From NCBI GenBank assembly GCA_051453625.1, contig JBOZIK010000001.1, positions 22,671,822-22,735,821 on the forward strand: a DNA stretch of 64,000 nt, in the 5' to 3' direction. The DNA is from Welwitschia mirabilis. Lineage: Eukaryota; Gnetophyta; Gnetopsida; Welwitschiales. Below, piece by piece: positions 10,500 through 22,130 of the stretch; positions within the stretch are counted from its first letter, which is position 1; each line of letters begins with the position of its first letter. The notes below the pieces were generated by a model, which made no database searches, had not been told where the DNA came from, and saw only the letters and a list, made by a program, of their open reading frames with translations. The translations under genes and the position numbers were made by a program.

Positions 10500-13400
10500 C
10501 AAGAAAGGACCAAATGGTATCTTTATAGCACCTACTCTAGACATAGGATGGGCAACAAAAGTCTTCTGACCTCCTTTTAAGAGTGTGATGGTGGCGAGGT
10601 TACATTTAGGTAAGGGCGTAATCACCATCTTATAATAAATGATGTATATCTTGTAAATGGGCTAAAGCATAATTTATTTCTCACAAATTTATTGTAGAGA
10701 GAATATAGTATCATTCTACCATGATAAATGCATCATTAAAAATGTTGTAACCAATCAAGAAATTCTGACTAAAGGTAGATCAAAATGTATGTATGTTATT
10801 GGTAGTGGTGATAGAATGAATGGAGGTTGTTATCTAGTCTAAACCGATAAAGGTGATCCATGGCAAAGACGATTAGGATACATGAATCTTAGAGAGTTAA
10901 GAATAATTTCCTCAAAAGAGATAATTAAAGGTATCCCTCAATTGAATGTGTCTTAAGGAAAGGTATGCGAAATTTGTGTTAAAGGAAAATTGGTCAAATC
11001 TAGCTTCTCAAGCAAAAGAGATACAGCATCAAGCAAATAGCTAGATCCCATTCACATAGACTTGGTAGGACCAATCCAAATAAGGAGTATTGGTGGTAGG
11101 AAATAATTTTTTTATCATAGTTGATAATTTTTCAAGGTTTTGTTGGGTTTGTTGTTTATCTACTAAAGATGAAGCTTTTGAAATGTTTGTTAAGGTATGC
11201 AACAGAATATAAAAAGAACAACGTTACTATCTCAAAACCATTAGAACCAATAGAGGAGGTGAGTTTGATAATGATAAATTTGAAAGTTTTTTGTAGTACT
11301 AATGGTATTAGTCATCAATTTTCAGCTCCTACTCCTTAGTAGAATGGTGTGGTGGAAAGAAAAAATCAAGTCCTAATTGAAATGGCTCGAAGAATGCTAA
11401 ATGAACAATCTTTACCACATAATTTTTAGGTGGAAACAGTCAACATAGTAAGTTACATAATAGATTTTTTCTTCAACTAGGAACAAAGAAAATTGTCTAT
11501 GAACTTTGGTATGGTAAAAGACTAAATGTAAGTTACTTTAAAGTTTTTTGGAAGCAAATGTGCAATTCTTAAGGATAAGGGACCTTTAAATAAATTTAAA
11601 TCAAAATCAGATGAAGGCATTTTTCTTGGGTACTTATCGACTAGTAAAGCATATAGAGTCTTCAATAAATCTTCGAGTAAAATCAAAGAGTTAGCTCATG
11701 TTAATGTTGATGATCTGAATGTAAATTTTGCAACTTTAAATAGGAATATTGACATGGACTCTGTAACTGAAATTCCCAACACTAGCATGACTTCTGAAGA
11801 TAGACCATCAACTTCCGACAACAAACAAAGCCTAGAAGATGCTCAGATGTTTCACTCCTTACCTCAAAGGATCAAAAGAGATCATCCGATGGAATTCATA
11901 ATAAGTGATCTCAATCTTGGCACCACAACAAAGAGTGGTAAGCATATCAGTCCAAGTTTTTTGTGTTTTCTTTCTAGTTTAAAACCCAGGAACTTTTAAG
12001 AAGCAAAGAAAGATAAAGCATGAATGCTGGTTATGCAAAATGAGCTCATCAGTTTGAGAGGAACCAAGTCTAGGACTTAGTTTCTCCTCCTCGAGGAAAG
12101 CACAACATTAGAACAAAATGGATGTACAAGAACAATAAAGACGAAAATCACAACATTATGCAAAAGAAAGCTCGATTGGTTACTCAAGAATATAGCGAAC
12201 AAGAAAGTATAGACTACGATGAAACATTTGCTTTGGTCGCTAGGTTAGAAGCTATACATATATTATTAGACTTTGCTTGCTTTTATAGAATTAAATTATT
12301 TCAAATGGATGTCAAAAGTGCATTTTTAAATGGCTATATCAATGAAGAAGTTTACGTCGCTTAACCTCTAAGTTACATAAATCCTAAGCTTCCTAATTTT
12401 GTGTATAAATTGAACAAAGCCTTGCATGGATTAAAGCAAGCTCCTAAAGCCTAGTTCAATAGGTTAAATATATTACTTGTTTCAAATGGATTTGTTTAAG
12501 GTAATGTTAATCGCACTTTATTTATCAAGCATGAGAATCAAGATAAACTTTAAGTACAAATTTATGTTGATAATATAGTGTTTGGATCAACAAAAATAGT
12601 GCTTGCTCAAAAATTTGCCAAACTTATGTAGAAGAAATTTGAAATGAGTATGGTAGGTGAGTGGAACTTTTTTCTTGACCTTTAAATCAAGCAGCTAAAA
12701 GAAGGTACCTTCATAAGCCAACCTAAATATATCAGAGACATCCTAAAAAGGTATGATATGAGTAATGGGAAAGATTCAAGGACACCTCTATTCACAAATG
12801 CTAAGGTAAGTAAAGATGAGCCTAATAAGCAAATAGATCAAAAACTTTTTCAAGGTATAATAGGAAGTCTTCTATATCTTACAACAAGTAGGCTAGAAAT
12901 AGCTTATAATGTTGGTGTGTGTGCTAGGTAGTAGTCAAATCCTAAAGAATCTAACTATATTTGTATCAAAAGAATTCTGAAATACTTGAAACACACTTAA
13001 AATTTTGGTCTATAGTATCCAAATGACACTACACTTGTTCTTGTTAGTTATAGTGATGCAGACTAGGTAGGTTGCACTGATGACAGGAAAAGCACAAGTG
13101 GAGTCACTTTCTACATAGGAAATTGTCTTGTGTCTTGGCTAAGCAGGAAACAAAACACAACTTCCTTATCTATAGTAGAAGCTGATACATAGTTGCCAAA
13201 GCTTATTATACTGAGCTCACTTAGATGAAATAAATGTTAACTGACTTTAAAGTAAAATTTCAAGAAATCAAGATGTACTGTGACAATACAATGGCTATCA
13301 GTATTATAAAGAATCCTATTTAACATTCTCACACGAAAGATCTCAATATAAGACATCACTTCATTAGAGATTACATACAAAATTGTATTGTTGCATTAGA

Positions 13401-13515
13401 ATATATTGATGCTAATCATCAAATTGCAGATACCATAATCAAAGCCCTCAGTGAAGAATGCTTTATTTACTTAATGAGAAATAGGAGCATAAGGGCTTGT
13501 CCCCTTGAGGTATAA
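10500..13515 (+). pseudogene. pol of element A (PR-IN-RT-RH)
   Basis: The protease shows WYLYSTYSRHRMGN at 10514-10555 where WYLDSGCSRHMTGN is usual, so the catalytic Asp is Tyr (10523-10525). The GAG-pre-integrase block (WQRRLGYMNLREL) lies near 10860, and the integrase core (VDNFSRFCWV, SAPTP..NGVVERKN) at 11110-11400. RT spans about 12110-12720 with FQMDVKSAFLNGYINEEVYV; the YVDD box reads YVDN at 12563-12574. RNase H runs to about 13500 (DRKSTSG and a decayed ADTFTKALSEE-like end). Several stops are TAG replacing conserved Trp codons. Confidence 0.88.
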
Positions 13516-13649
13516 ACTTAATCACTAGAATTTTACTAAGTGCCAATATTGTATATTATCTGGGTAAATATTTTTCTCCCTAAAATTGTCATGATCTATT
13601 TCTTTTTGCAAAAATTCTATCGTCTATTGTGATTACGCTCACCTAGATT

Positions 13650-13935
13650 AATTCAATAGTGATCTTGGACATCCCATTTCAACACTCCCAAATGTCTGCT
13701 TTTCTTTCTATTTTTTTTTTTTTCCTATCTTATCTTGTAAAATCAGTTGATTCTATCTAAAAATCCCAGATGTCCACCTTTTAAATAGTGTATCTTTTAT
13801 AATCCAAGTGTCTGGTCTCTGAAGCCTAGATGTTCACTCTTATACAAAATTGAATTTTTTTCTTTAGAGCCCAGATGTCCTGATAGATAAACCCGGATAT
13901 CCATGCTTTATGTAAACAGAAACCCTCGAGATGCC
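13650..13935 (+). promoter_or_regulatory. Second set of decayed GGACGTCC motifs between pol and ORF3
   Basis: The spacer after RNase H contains at least five decayed relatives of the LTR motif: TTGGACATCCCA, CCCAGATGTCCACC, CCTAGATGTTCACT, CCCAGATGTCCTG and CCCGGATATCCATG. Most differ from GGACGTCC by the C-to-T or G-to-A changes expected from CpG decay. The position just before the extra ORF suggests an internal control region, which is inference. Confidence 0.5.
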
Positions 13936-14040
13936 CCATTCTTCACCTGGGGACTTAAAACCCCAAAACCCAAATGCTTTCTTCATTTTCATTCCCACAT
14001 CTTCCTCCTCCCTCTCTGGCATTTCTTGAGTTTTTAAAAT

Positions 14041-14856
14041 GGTGAGAAGCAAGCTAGCTACATCGAGGAAAGGGAAAGAGTTTGCTTTAGAGGAAGAATG
14101 GTCCATCTCTTTAGACCACAAGAAATTCTAGTTCCGTGGATTCAACAAAAGGCCTATTGCTCCTGAGAGGAAGATTGATTTTGAATCTTTTTGCTTAGTC
14201 AACTTCAACTATTCTACCAAATACCTTGGTTGTGATTTTTCATGAGTTGGGGTCAAAAATTGCAATGTAATAGAACAATTGTACCATTCTAGCTAATGCC
14301 CTAATGAAGGATTTTTTAGAGAGATTAACTCAGTTAGTTCCTTACAGAAGGTTGGATGTAGCAAAAATGTGCATGAGAGAGCAAATATCCCAACAAATCA
14401 ACTTAAACCGTTTTACTGAGTTGTATTTCAGATATCCACTCACAACTTAGTGCCGAAGCTGGGGCATAAGGATGAGGCGTCTCCACTATGTGCCTATATC
14501 TTGTACTTCATTATGTTCTACATCAGTCAGTTTTTGATAGCTAGTTATTCAAGCCACTTAGTTAAAGTACCCAAGCCACTTTGTATGTACTCTCTCAAGA
14601 ACATGAATATTTTTCAGATGTAGAAGGTTCTCTTCCTTCTCCTCCTCAAAAGAAGAAGTGTGCATCAAAAGGTACCAGTTCTAGTCTAGGGCTTGTGTGT
14701 AATGAAGACCTACTTCGTGCCATCACAGAGGTGAAAGACATGGCTCTCAAAGCACAGGCAACAATAGACAAAGTACACAAGAAAGTTGATTGTATAATTT
14801 TTGGTCTCTTAACATATGACCTAGACATTCCTCTTGGTTATGTTGAAGAGGAATAA
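14041..14856 (+). pseudogene. Extra third ORF of element A
   Basis: An ATG at 14041 opens a basic N-terminus (MVRSKLATSRKGKEFALEEE), followed by RPIAPERKIDFESF. After frameshifts, a LVPKLGHKDEAS...YILYFIMF stretch near 14440-14520 corresponds to the VGHRAETS...YLMYLVG region of the third ORF in element B. An open 91-codon end (14581-14856) holds a basic PPQKKKCASKG patch and a helical tail. The arrangement resembles the 'putative plant transposon protein' domain found in ORFs 3' of pol in some plant LTR elements. Its role is unknown. There are several stops. Confidence 0.5.
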
Positions 14857-15361
14857 TAGGGAGAGTAGGATGCTGGCTTAGCTTATGACAATTCTTCTAA
14901 TTAAATGTCTACTCCTTTACTTTCTTCTTGTCCTTCCCTTTGTACTTGATATTCCTTTCCAAATCTCTGTATCAACTTTTTCTAATCATTTCCTTAGTTT
15001 GTGCTAGCATTTTGTAATCATTTTAGTACAAATCATTTTAATACAAATCATTAGTTATGCATTAACTTGTGTATGCGATTGTTTTTCACTAGTGACAATG
15101 GGGAAGAAATTATAAGCCCATAATATTAATTGGCATGTATCATTACAGGAACTACATATTTTAATTTTTATGACACTTTTCACATTTTTATATACCTATG
15201 AAGCTAACATGTGATAAACAGGAACTAGATATATCCTAACTTGTAGGAATTCAAACCCCTAACTAATTAAGGAGGAGAGCTCAAATTTAGGGGAGCACGG
15301 CAAGCTGAAATCAACCTTCTTGAGTTCCTGATCCCAACTTCTCATATAGTTTCTCATCATT

Positions 15362-15375
15362 AAAAAGACAGAGAT
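15362..15375 (+). other. Polypurine tract of element A (degenerate)
   Basis: AAAAAGACAGAGAT lies directly before the 3' LTR in the position of the plus-strand primer. It has lost the usual G run. A second purine tract, AATGGGGAAGAAA, lies at 15097-15109. Confidence 0.55.
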
Positions 15376-16474
15376 TATTGGAGAATTTTATTTCAATGAT
15401 GATTTATGATGCAACATCAGGAAATCGCAGCAAATCAACCACACTGAGGTGAACTAAGCATTCATCACGCTTAGACTTCTACCCTAATAAACTAGGACAT
15501 CCAGACTTGTAAACTAATTTTTGTACTGGGACGTCTAGCCTAATAAACTGGGACGTCTGACCCTATAAACTACTTTTCTATATTGGGACTTCCACCCTAT
15601 AAAACTAGGACATCCGACCCTGTAAGCTACCTTGTGAATTAGGACTTCTCTCTTGTGAAACTAGGACATCTAGGCATACTAGTAGATCTAAAGTACTAGG
15701 ACAGTTGGCCTATTATTCTAGGACGTCCGGAGCTATACTCAGTTTATCAAAAGTCAACTTTTAAAATTGAGACGTCCAAAATTTTTAGATGGGACATCCA
15801 ACCATGCACTCGTGGGCTCAGACAGTTATTCATTAAGAATGTTGGTTGGAGGACTTCAAGGCAACAACATCTATAATCTTCTCTAGCATGCTTATCAACA
15901 TCAATGACACTCTCTATAAAGTTTTCAACAACTATTTTTAGAAGAACTCTATAAATATATATTAATCTCTAGTCTAAGATACCACTCTGAGATTCTAAAG
16001 TAAAAAATTATTGTGAAATCATTTTGTACTGAAATAGTGTCATCCACATCTTTTGTACCACATTGAAAAATCCTCCTTCTTCAAAAGAACTCTCATTCTG
16101 ATTTTAATGTTGATGTACTGTGCAAATACTTAGACACCACACCATCAAACAAACTACATTGTATCATTCTAGAAATAGCTCAAGGAGTTGAGCTTGGCTT
16201 GACAACTAGAAGAAGATCCCTATGATAGGATTGTTGTATATAACCTTTGGTGAGAAGGGAACAAGAAGGCTAATAGTAGCTGCTGCCCTTGAAAGTGGAA
16301 TAGGCTTCAGGCTAAACCACTATAAAATCCTAGTGCACTTGTTCTTGTTTTGTTTTCTTAAGTTATGGATTATTGCTTTTATCATTTATATCTTTATCTT
16401 TATAATTTAAGTGTTCTAATCATAAAATTTTTAATATTACCCTATTCATCCCTCCTTGCCTAAAGATCCTAACA
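15376..16474 (+). repeat. 3' LTR of element A
   Basis: This 1099-bp copy matches the 5' LTR throughout, including the palindrome array (about 15475-15800) and the TATA box (about 15950). It begins TATTGGAGAATTTT and ends GATCCTAACA, followed by the target duplication AATCC. Confidence 0.9.
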
Positions 16475-16645
16475 AATCCATCTACGAGGGAACTATTGTA
16501 TATGCAAGTGAAGGGTTAAGTATAAATGATTAATGATTGGTGAAATTAGGGTAATCCATCTACAAATGCAAGTGATTGGTGAAATTAGGATAATTCATCT
16601 ACAAGGAGAACTATGGTAGATGCAAGTGAAGGGTTGCATCAGCTA
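16475..16645 (+). repeat. Tandem repeat interrupted by element A
   Basis: Degenerate copies of a unit like TGATTGGTGAAATTAGG followed by ATAATCCATCTACAAGG, GAACTATGGTAGATGC and AAGTGAAGGGTT occur here two to three times. The first half of another copy (TGGTTGGTGAAATTAGG) lies at 7647-7663, just before element A. The element therefore inserted within one repeat copy, at AATCC. Confidence 0.7.
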
Positions 16646-16649
16646 ATAT

Positions 16650-17300
16650 TTTCATAGTTGTTAGGATATTACATATACCCTCAAACCATGGTTGTTGCAT
16701 CCCAAAAAACCTCTACTTGAAGTAGATCTTTTTTAGGGAATGAATAATCAATTATGTTCTTTTCATCCTTTAAGATTTATATGTGTGAGTAATGGTCAAC
16801 AATGATATTCTTAGCTCCCTATTTGTCAAGGATGTTCACGTAAAATGTTTGCATTAACACCAACCCATGGTTGTTTAAGGTTAATCATAAGTCTATTTAA
16901 TACAAACCTAATAACACTATGGTTGGTATGCACATAGCTTACAAAACCAAGTATGTAAATGTAGAACTTCTATAGATAGAATATAACAAACATGAGTTAG
17001 TCTTATAGCTAAGCTAAGCACCTACAAATACCTTCCTTGCAAAATACATGTAACATGGATGGTTATGGTCATCTTAGTACATTAAAATTGTACTCAATAT
17101 AGAGGTAAAAGCATATGCCAATATGAAGGATTTTAACTAATTCAAACCATGGAAAATATTAGTACTTTGTATGTACTCCCTCAATGTGTCATATTCTTGT
17201 CTTACCTCTATCCTAGTTCTGCTTGAATAAAGCATACTTCCTAGCTAGCTTTGATGGCATAGTTATTTTTAAGCAACTTTAAGGGGGAAAACTTTTTCTT
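16650..17300 (-). pseudogene. Ty3/gypsy RNase H/linker scrap
   Basis: On the minus strand a decayed frame reads NILDKxGAKNIIVDHYSHI followed by a YSFPKKDLLQVE-like stretch. This resembles the RNase H C-terminus and linker of plant non-chromoviral gypsy elements, where a KGxxNxVADHLSR motif precedes INDxFPDEQL. Upstream blocks (17000-17150) are weaker. No LTR was found. Confidence 0.38.
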
Positions 17301-17559
17301 TGAATGGTTATGAAAGGTGTGAAAGATTACATCTTTATGACAAGAAACTTGATTATAAAACCCAAAGACTAAAGAGATCAATGCATTGACTAAATAGAAT
17401 ACAAACCAAAGTCATAAGCAAAGGAAATCACATACTATATTTGTAGGTCTAAAGTGAAGTAGCTAATTTTTCGTATTAAGTTTATTAAAGTGAAGTAGCT
17501 AAGTTTTTGTAATGTTACTTTTATTCTATCTAAATCTAGGTCAAAAGCTGGAATTTCTT

Positions 17560-20500
17560 ATTGTTACTATTCTGTTATCGAGGACTGCATGTTAATAAAA
17601 GTAGATATCTAAATCCACTAAAGGCTCACATTCCCGGTCTAATTCTTACTACATTTCTCCATTCCCAAATGATGAGAGAATAAAGAGCTAATTTGATCTT
17701 TATTCTTTTAAAACTCCTCCAATTGTATACCCTCCAAACCTTATACCCCAGAGTTATGAGTAGAAGTCTCCATGCAAAGCATTTTTTCCATCATTGCTAC
17801 CTTTCAAGCACAATTGTGTTTTCTTGAAGTTTAAAGCCTAGCAGACTCTCAATTATTTCATACAACTTCTTGTTATAGGTGCAATCAAGAACAATATAAT
17901 CAATAGTTCTATAATTATTACAGTAGGTAAACTCTCTCGGAACCATTATTCCCCTTTCTTGCAAGTAAGCTTTTGTAAGTAGCTTTTTTAATAAAACTTT
18001 ACTAAATGTGATGCTTAGGGGGTAGATAATCTTCTAATAATTGTTTAGAGAATTTGTTGAGGTGGGTGCACTATGTTGTCAGCATTTTTCATTATATACT
18101 TTCATGTCTCCTCCTAATAATGTTCAAAATCACAATTCTTAATTTTGTTTTCAACAACTTTCCACATTAGGAATGCATGAATAATTTTTGAACAGTCTTT
18201 AAACTTCAAACCATCATATAAGTATTATCGTTTTATGATTTTAATCCATGGTTTATTAAGGTTATGAACCTGTGAAACTAACTTTCCTAATAGAGCCATA
18301 TTAAAAGATAAAAAATGTCTAAGACCCTTCCTCCACTAAATTTGTCCCTACATACCTCATCTTAATACAAATTATGTAAGGACTATTGCTCTCCTAATTT
18401 CCAAAGGGATTGTCTTTTAGCCTTCTCGATGTACTTGATGATTGCAAGTAGGAACGTAAAGCAGGACACAAGAAACATGGATAGACTCTGAAGATCACTT
18501 TAAAATAACCGGATTCTCTTCACCTAAGATAGAATTCTTAACTTTTCATCCATTTAAGCATTATTCCACTTTAAACATCACCTCCTCCCAATGAATTTAA
18601 TTCATCTAATTTAAAAAAGAGGCATTTCCACGTATTTTATAGTAAATTCATCCAAAGCACAATAGAGTTGATTATTTTACTTGTCTACAGTTGCCACCTT
18701 TATACCAAAGCTATAAAGTTTGTTCTTTGTAAAATTCACTTTTAACCGAGAGGCTTCTTCGAAATCAACATTGTTTGATAATTTGCACTTGATCTTCTTC
18801 TATTCTTAAAAATTAAAATATATCATCCGCAAACTGAGAATGGCTAAAAAAATGCAGACCTTATGTTGGCTGAATTCCCTTTAAGCTAATTTCATGTGCC
18901 ATTTTCTTTAGTGAGTTTCCAAAAACTTTCATGGCCAAAAAAAACAAAAAATGGTGATATTGGATCCACTTGCCTTAAGCGATTTGTGGGGGAAAACAAT
19001 TTGTTAAGTAGTCCTTGATCCTCAAGGCATAGCTTACACTCGAAATATAAGCCTTATTTTTTTTGAATTTAATGAGGTATAAAATTCATTTATTCCAATT
19101 TTGATTTGATGTACCTCCCATATAATCCATTGTAGGCCTTACTTAGATCAAGTTTTAAGGCTAAATTAGCTTCATTCTTTTAAGTTGTAGGATGCACAAT
19201 CTCATGAATAAGGATTACTTGATCTAGAATAATCCTTTTTCAACAAAGCTTGCTTACTTGTGTTGTACCAACAAAAGCATAATACTTTACATTTTGTAGC
19301 TAAGAAACGTGAAAAAGGTTGTGTATATAGTATTGCACAAACTAATTATCTTAAAATCAATGATTTCCTTAGCATTTTTCTTTTCAAGAATGAGAACGAT
19401 AGAGTGATAATTAATCTCTTCCAAGATTTTTCCTATTCTCCAAAATTCACAAATAAAATCATAAATAGCCTCCTAGATTTCATTCTAGAAAGCTTTAAAA
19501 AAATATTTCTAAGGCCATTAAGTCCTAAATTGTTTCCATTTAGCATTGAGGAAAAAATAATGCCTTTGAGCTCTTCTCTTGTTGAAAGTGCATTCAAAAT
19601 ATCCTTCTGATGTAGCTGGATCTTCTCAATCATGTTGTTGTATAACTTACTAGCCTTTGAAACATTAATTTTAGTATTTGCTACTAGACAACTTCATAGG
19701 AATCTACTATCATCATCTTCATCTACTCAAATCTGTAACCCAATCAACTAATGAGTTCTTAAAATCTGCTATTCTGTTTTGATGTTCTCTTCCAAAAGCA
19801 TAAGCATGGAAACTCCAAGAAGAGCTTTCTTTTTATTTAATATATGTAGTTTCTAAAGAGCATTGAGTGCCTTCTTTCAAAGATCATTGATCCTTCCTTA
19901 AATGTTAATCTTATTCTATAAATCTTATTCTATATTTCTTATATCTCTTGAAAGCTTTCTTCCTTCAAAGTCTTCCATTTTTTTTTATTTTTTCCAATTT
20001 AATCACCTGATGTTGGACTTTTTTTAAATTTTTAAACTGACTAAGGTTATGTCATCTCTTTAAAACTTCTACTAGAAATATTTTTAATTATACTTTGGAT
20101 CATTATTTCATTTGGTCCATGGCATTCCCACCTAAAGGTTTCTAGAAGATGATGCCTATTTTTTGTTTCTAGGAATAAAGGTCAGTGATCAAATTGAACT
20201 CTTAGCAATCTTTTAGAAGCCTTGGCACAAAATCATTAGATCCATTCAAGAGAGGTTATAATTTGATCTAATTTATACCAAATTCTATTAGCCCCTTTCA
20301 AATTATTCTCCCATGTATAAGGACAACTTGGAATACTATTATCTCTCAAACTAGCATTTCTAATAGCATCTAAGGCCACTTTATCCCTTGTTTTTTGCTT
20401 TCTTATTCTATACTTCTTCTCTCTTTTAAAAGCTTTCTTCCTTTAAAGTATTCCATGTTGTTTGCTTTTTTCCCATTTAATTACTTCATGTTAGAATTTT

Positions 20501-21359
20501 CTTAAATTTTTTAACCAACTTTAAATTAAGTTGTCTTCTTTTTAAAACTTCTACTAGAAATATCTTTAGCTATATGTTGGATCTTTATTTCATTTGGCCG
20601 ATGGCATTTTTACCTAAAGGTTTCTAGAAAAAGATGTCTATTTTTCATTTTTGGGTTTAAAGGCTAGTGATCAAATTGAACTCTTAGCAATCTTTCAGAA
20701 GCCTTGATAGAAAATCATTAGATCCATCTAAGAGATGCCATAATTTAATCTAATTTATACCAAAGTTTGTCAGCCCCATTCCTATCATTCTCCCATGGAT
20801 AAGGACAACTTAAAATACTGTTGTCTATCAAATTAGCATTTCTAATAGCCTCTAATGCCATCACAGTTCCTATATTCCACTAATTGTCCCGTCCAAATTT
20901 CTCATTCTATCCTAGACCACTATTCGAATTTTGAATCACTAGAAGATGATACTTAATTGAAAGAATGACATCTTGTGTAGGGTGGGGGTTGGAGGGATGG
21001 GAATCTAGCCAAAATTCCTACTTACCTTAACTTATGACTAATCTATAAATGTTAATGAAAATCCATCTTAATTCTATCTTAAATTTGATTATTAGTATCT
21101 AGTTCTTTGAACTAAAGTAATTAGAAAATCCCTTCTTCATGCCATCCGTTAATCTCTTGAGTAGTCTTGAGCTTACTGATTAACAAAACCACTATCAAGA
21201 AAGATTTAATAAATCACATGAATGGTTTGATCCTCAATTCTTGTTTTTGGTTTTTTAAACGAAAAAAGTAATTGTAACTTACAAATGCCATTAGTCTTTA
21301 ACTATGAATTGTCATAAGGGATTATTCAAATCTCTCATGTTCCATGTAAGAAGCCTCAT
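17560..21359 (-). pseudogene. L1-like LINE ORF2 (endonuclease-RT), degenerate
   Basis: The frame starts at 21359 with MRLLTWNMRDLNNP, the usual opening of a plant LINE endonuclease. SCPYTWENNxKGAxRIWYKLD at about 20270-20340 is the endonuclease C-terminal YTWSN-xLDR block. RT follows near 19200-19100 (KLDLSKAYNG) and 18817-18836, where the FADD box QFADDIF is intact. The C-terminal region at 17640-17900 shows a tRNA-ligase-like/zf-RVT tail (LGYKVWRVYNWRSFK). Stops are scattered throughout. Part of the endonuclease-RT junction is tandemly duplicated. Confidence 0.75.
19923..20866 (-). repeat. Tandem duplication (about 478 bp) within the LINE
   Basis: The segment starting TCTTATTCTATA at 19923 recurs at 20401, and similarity continues to about 20866. 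Shared landmarks include CTTCTACTAGAAATAT, TCATTTGG, CACCTAAAGGTTTCTAG and TGATCAAATTGAACTCTTAGC. Both copies encode the YTWEN-type endonuclease end on the minus strand and have diverged from each other, so the duplication is old. Confidence 0.8.
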
Positions 21360-21389
21360 TATTGCTTGCATAACATGGCTCCTCCTAGG

Positions 21390-22130
21390 CCCATATTTTT
21401 CTTGTTTTCAAAATTAGTAGATCTTGTTGCTTTCTACTTTAATTTCTAAAGGGTTATTAACAAATATGATTCATAAAATCTTCTTTTCTTTACCCTTAGA
21501 TTTAGTTTTATGTAAAGTTTGAATTTCTTTAGCCATTTAGTCTTCTAATGTTTCTTTACTATATCAACATCTTCCACATTCCCCTTCTATGTTTCACCAT
21601 CATATAAGTTTTAAATTTGGTTCTATGCTACATTCTAGTGATTGTAACACAATCTTATTTAATCTGATGGAATTTTTTATTTCTAGTTTTAGATTGTCAA
21701 GCTATAGTAGCCCCCGTATTTGTACTTTTAAATTGCAGTTTTCTTATGCTAGCTCTTGTAATTTCTTTTCAAAATCTTGAATTAAGGATTTAGTAATTCT
21801 AACAAATTGTTGGTAATATTTGTGTGATTCCAGAATGATATATTTACTTCGAAAGCTATGGGTTGATCTATTACTAATCAAGGGATTCAATCTTTTAGTT
21901 ATTAGTTTCAATAGAATTCCTTCAAATTTTGTGCCTAAACACATCCCCTAATCCAAGTATAGGATGTCTCTTTTCTAACTCAACTTATGACTGACCTTAG
22001 TACATCTGTCTAGCATATGTTTAAGGTCCTTTAAAATTACTTCCATAATCTTCACAACGCTCAAAAAGTCATTCATGGAAATCATAACTGATTCCCCAGT
22101 ATTCTCCTAAAGTATCCATTATCAACCTCA
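21390..22130 (-). pseudogene. Probable LINE ORF1 region
   Basis: Directly upstream of the endonuclease start, the minus strand carries lysine-rich and helical fragments, including a 66-codon open stretch (21944-21744) ending RITKSLIQDFEKKLQELA. The position and charge fit a LINE ORF1, but no zinc knuckle or RNA-binding domain was recognised. Confidence 0.4.

Larger units (their letters stand above)
7670..16474 (+). mobile_element. Ty1/copia retrotransposon A, full length, degenerate
   Basis: Two similar LTRs (7670-8752 and 15376-16474) flank a copia-order interior: gag, protease, integrase, reverse transcriptase, RNase H, then an extra ORF. A perfect 5-bp target duplication AATCC lies at 7665-7669 and 16475-16479. 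A tRNA-Met-type primer site follows the 5' LTR. Every reading frame is broken by stops and frameshifts, the protease and RT active sites are altered, and the LTRs differ visibly along their length, so the insertion is old and inactive. It landed inside a small tandem repeat whose remaining copies lie just after the 3' LTR. Confidence 0.93.

Noticed and set aside
19260-19610. 116-codon plus-strand ORF
   Set aside because: Antisense to the minus-strand LINE; the minus-strand frames show RT motifs, this one none.
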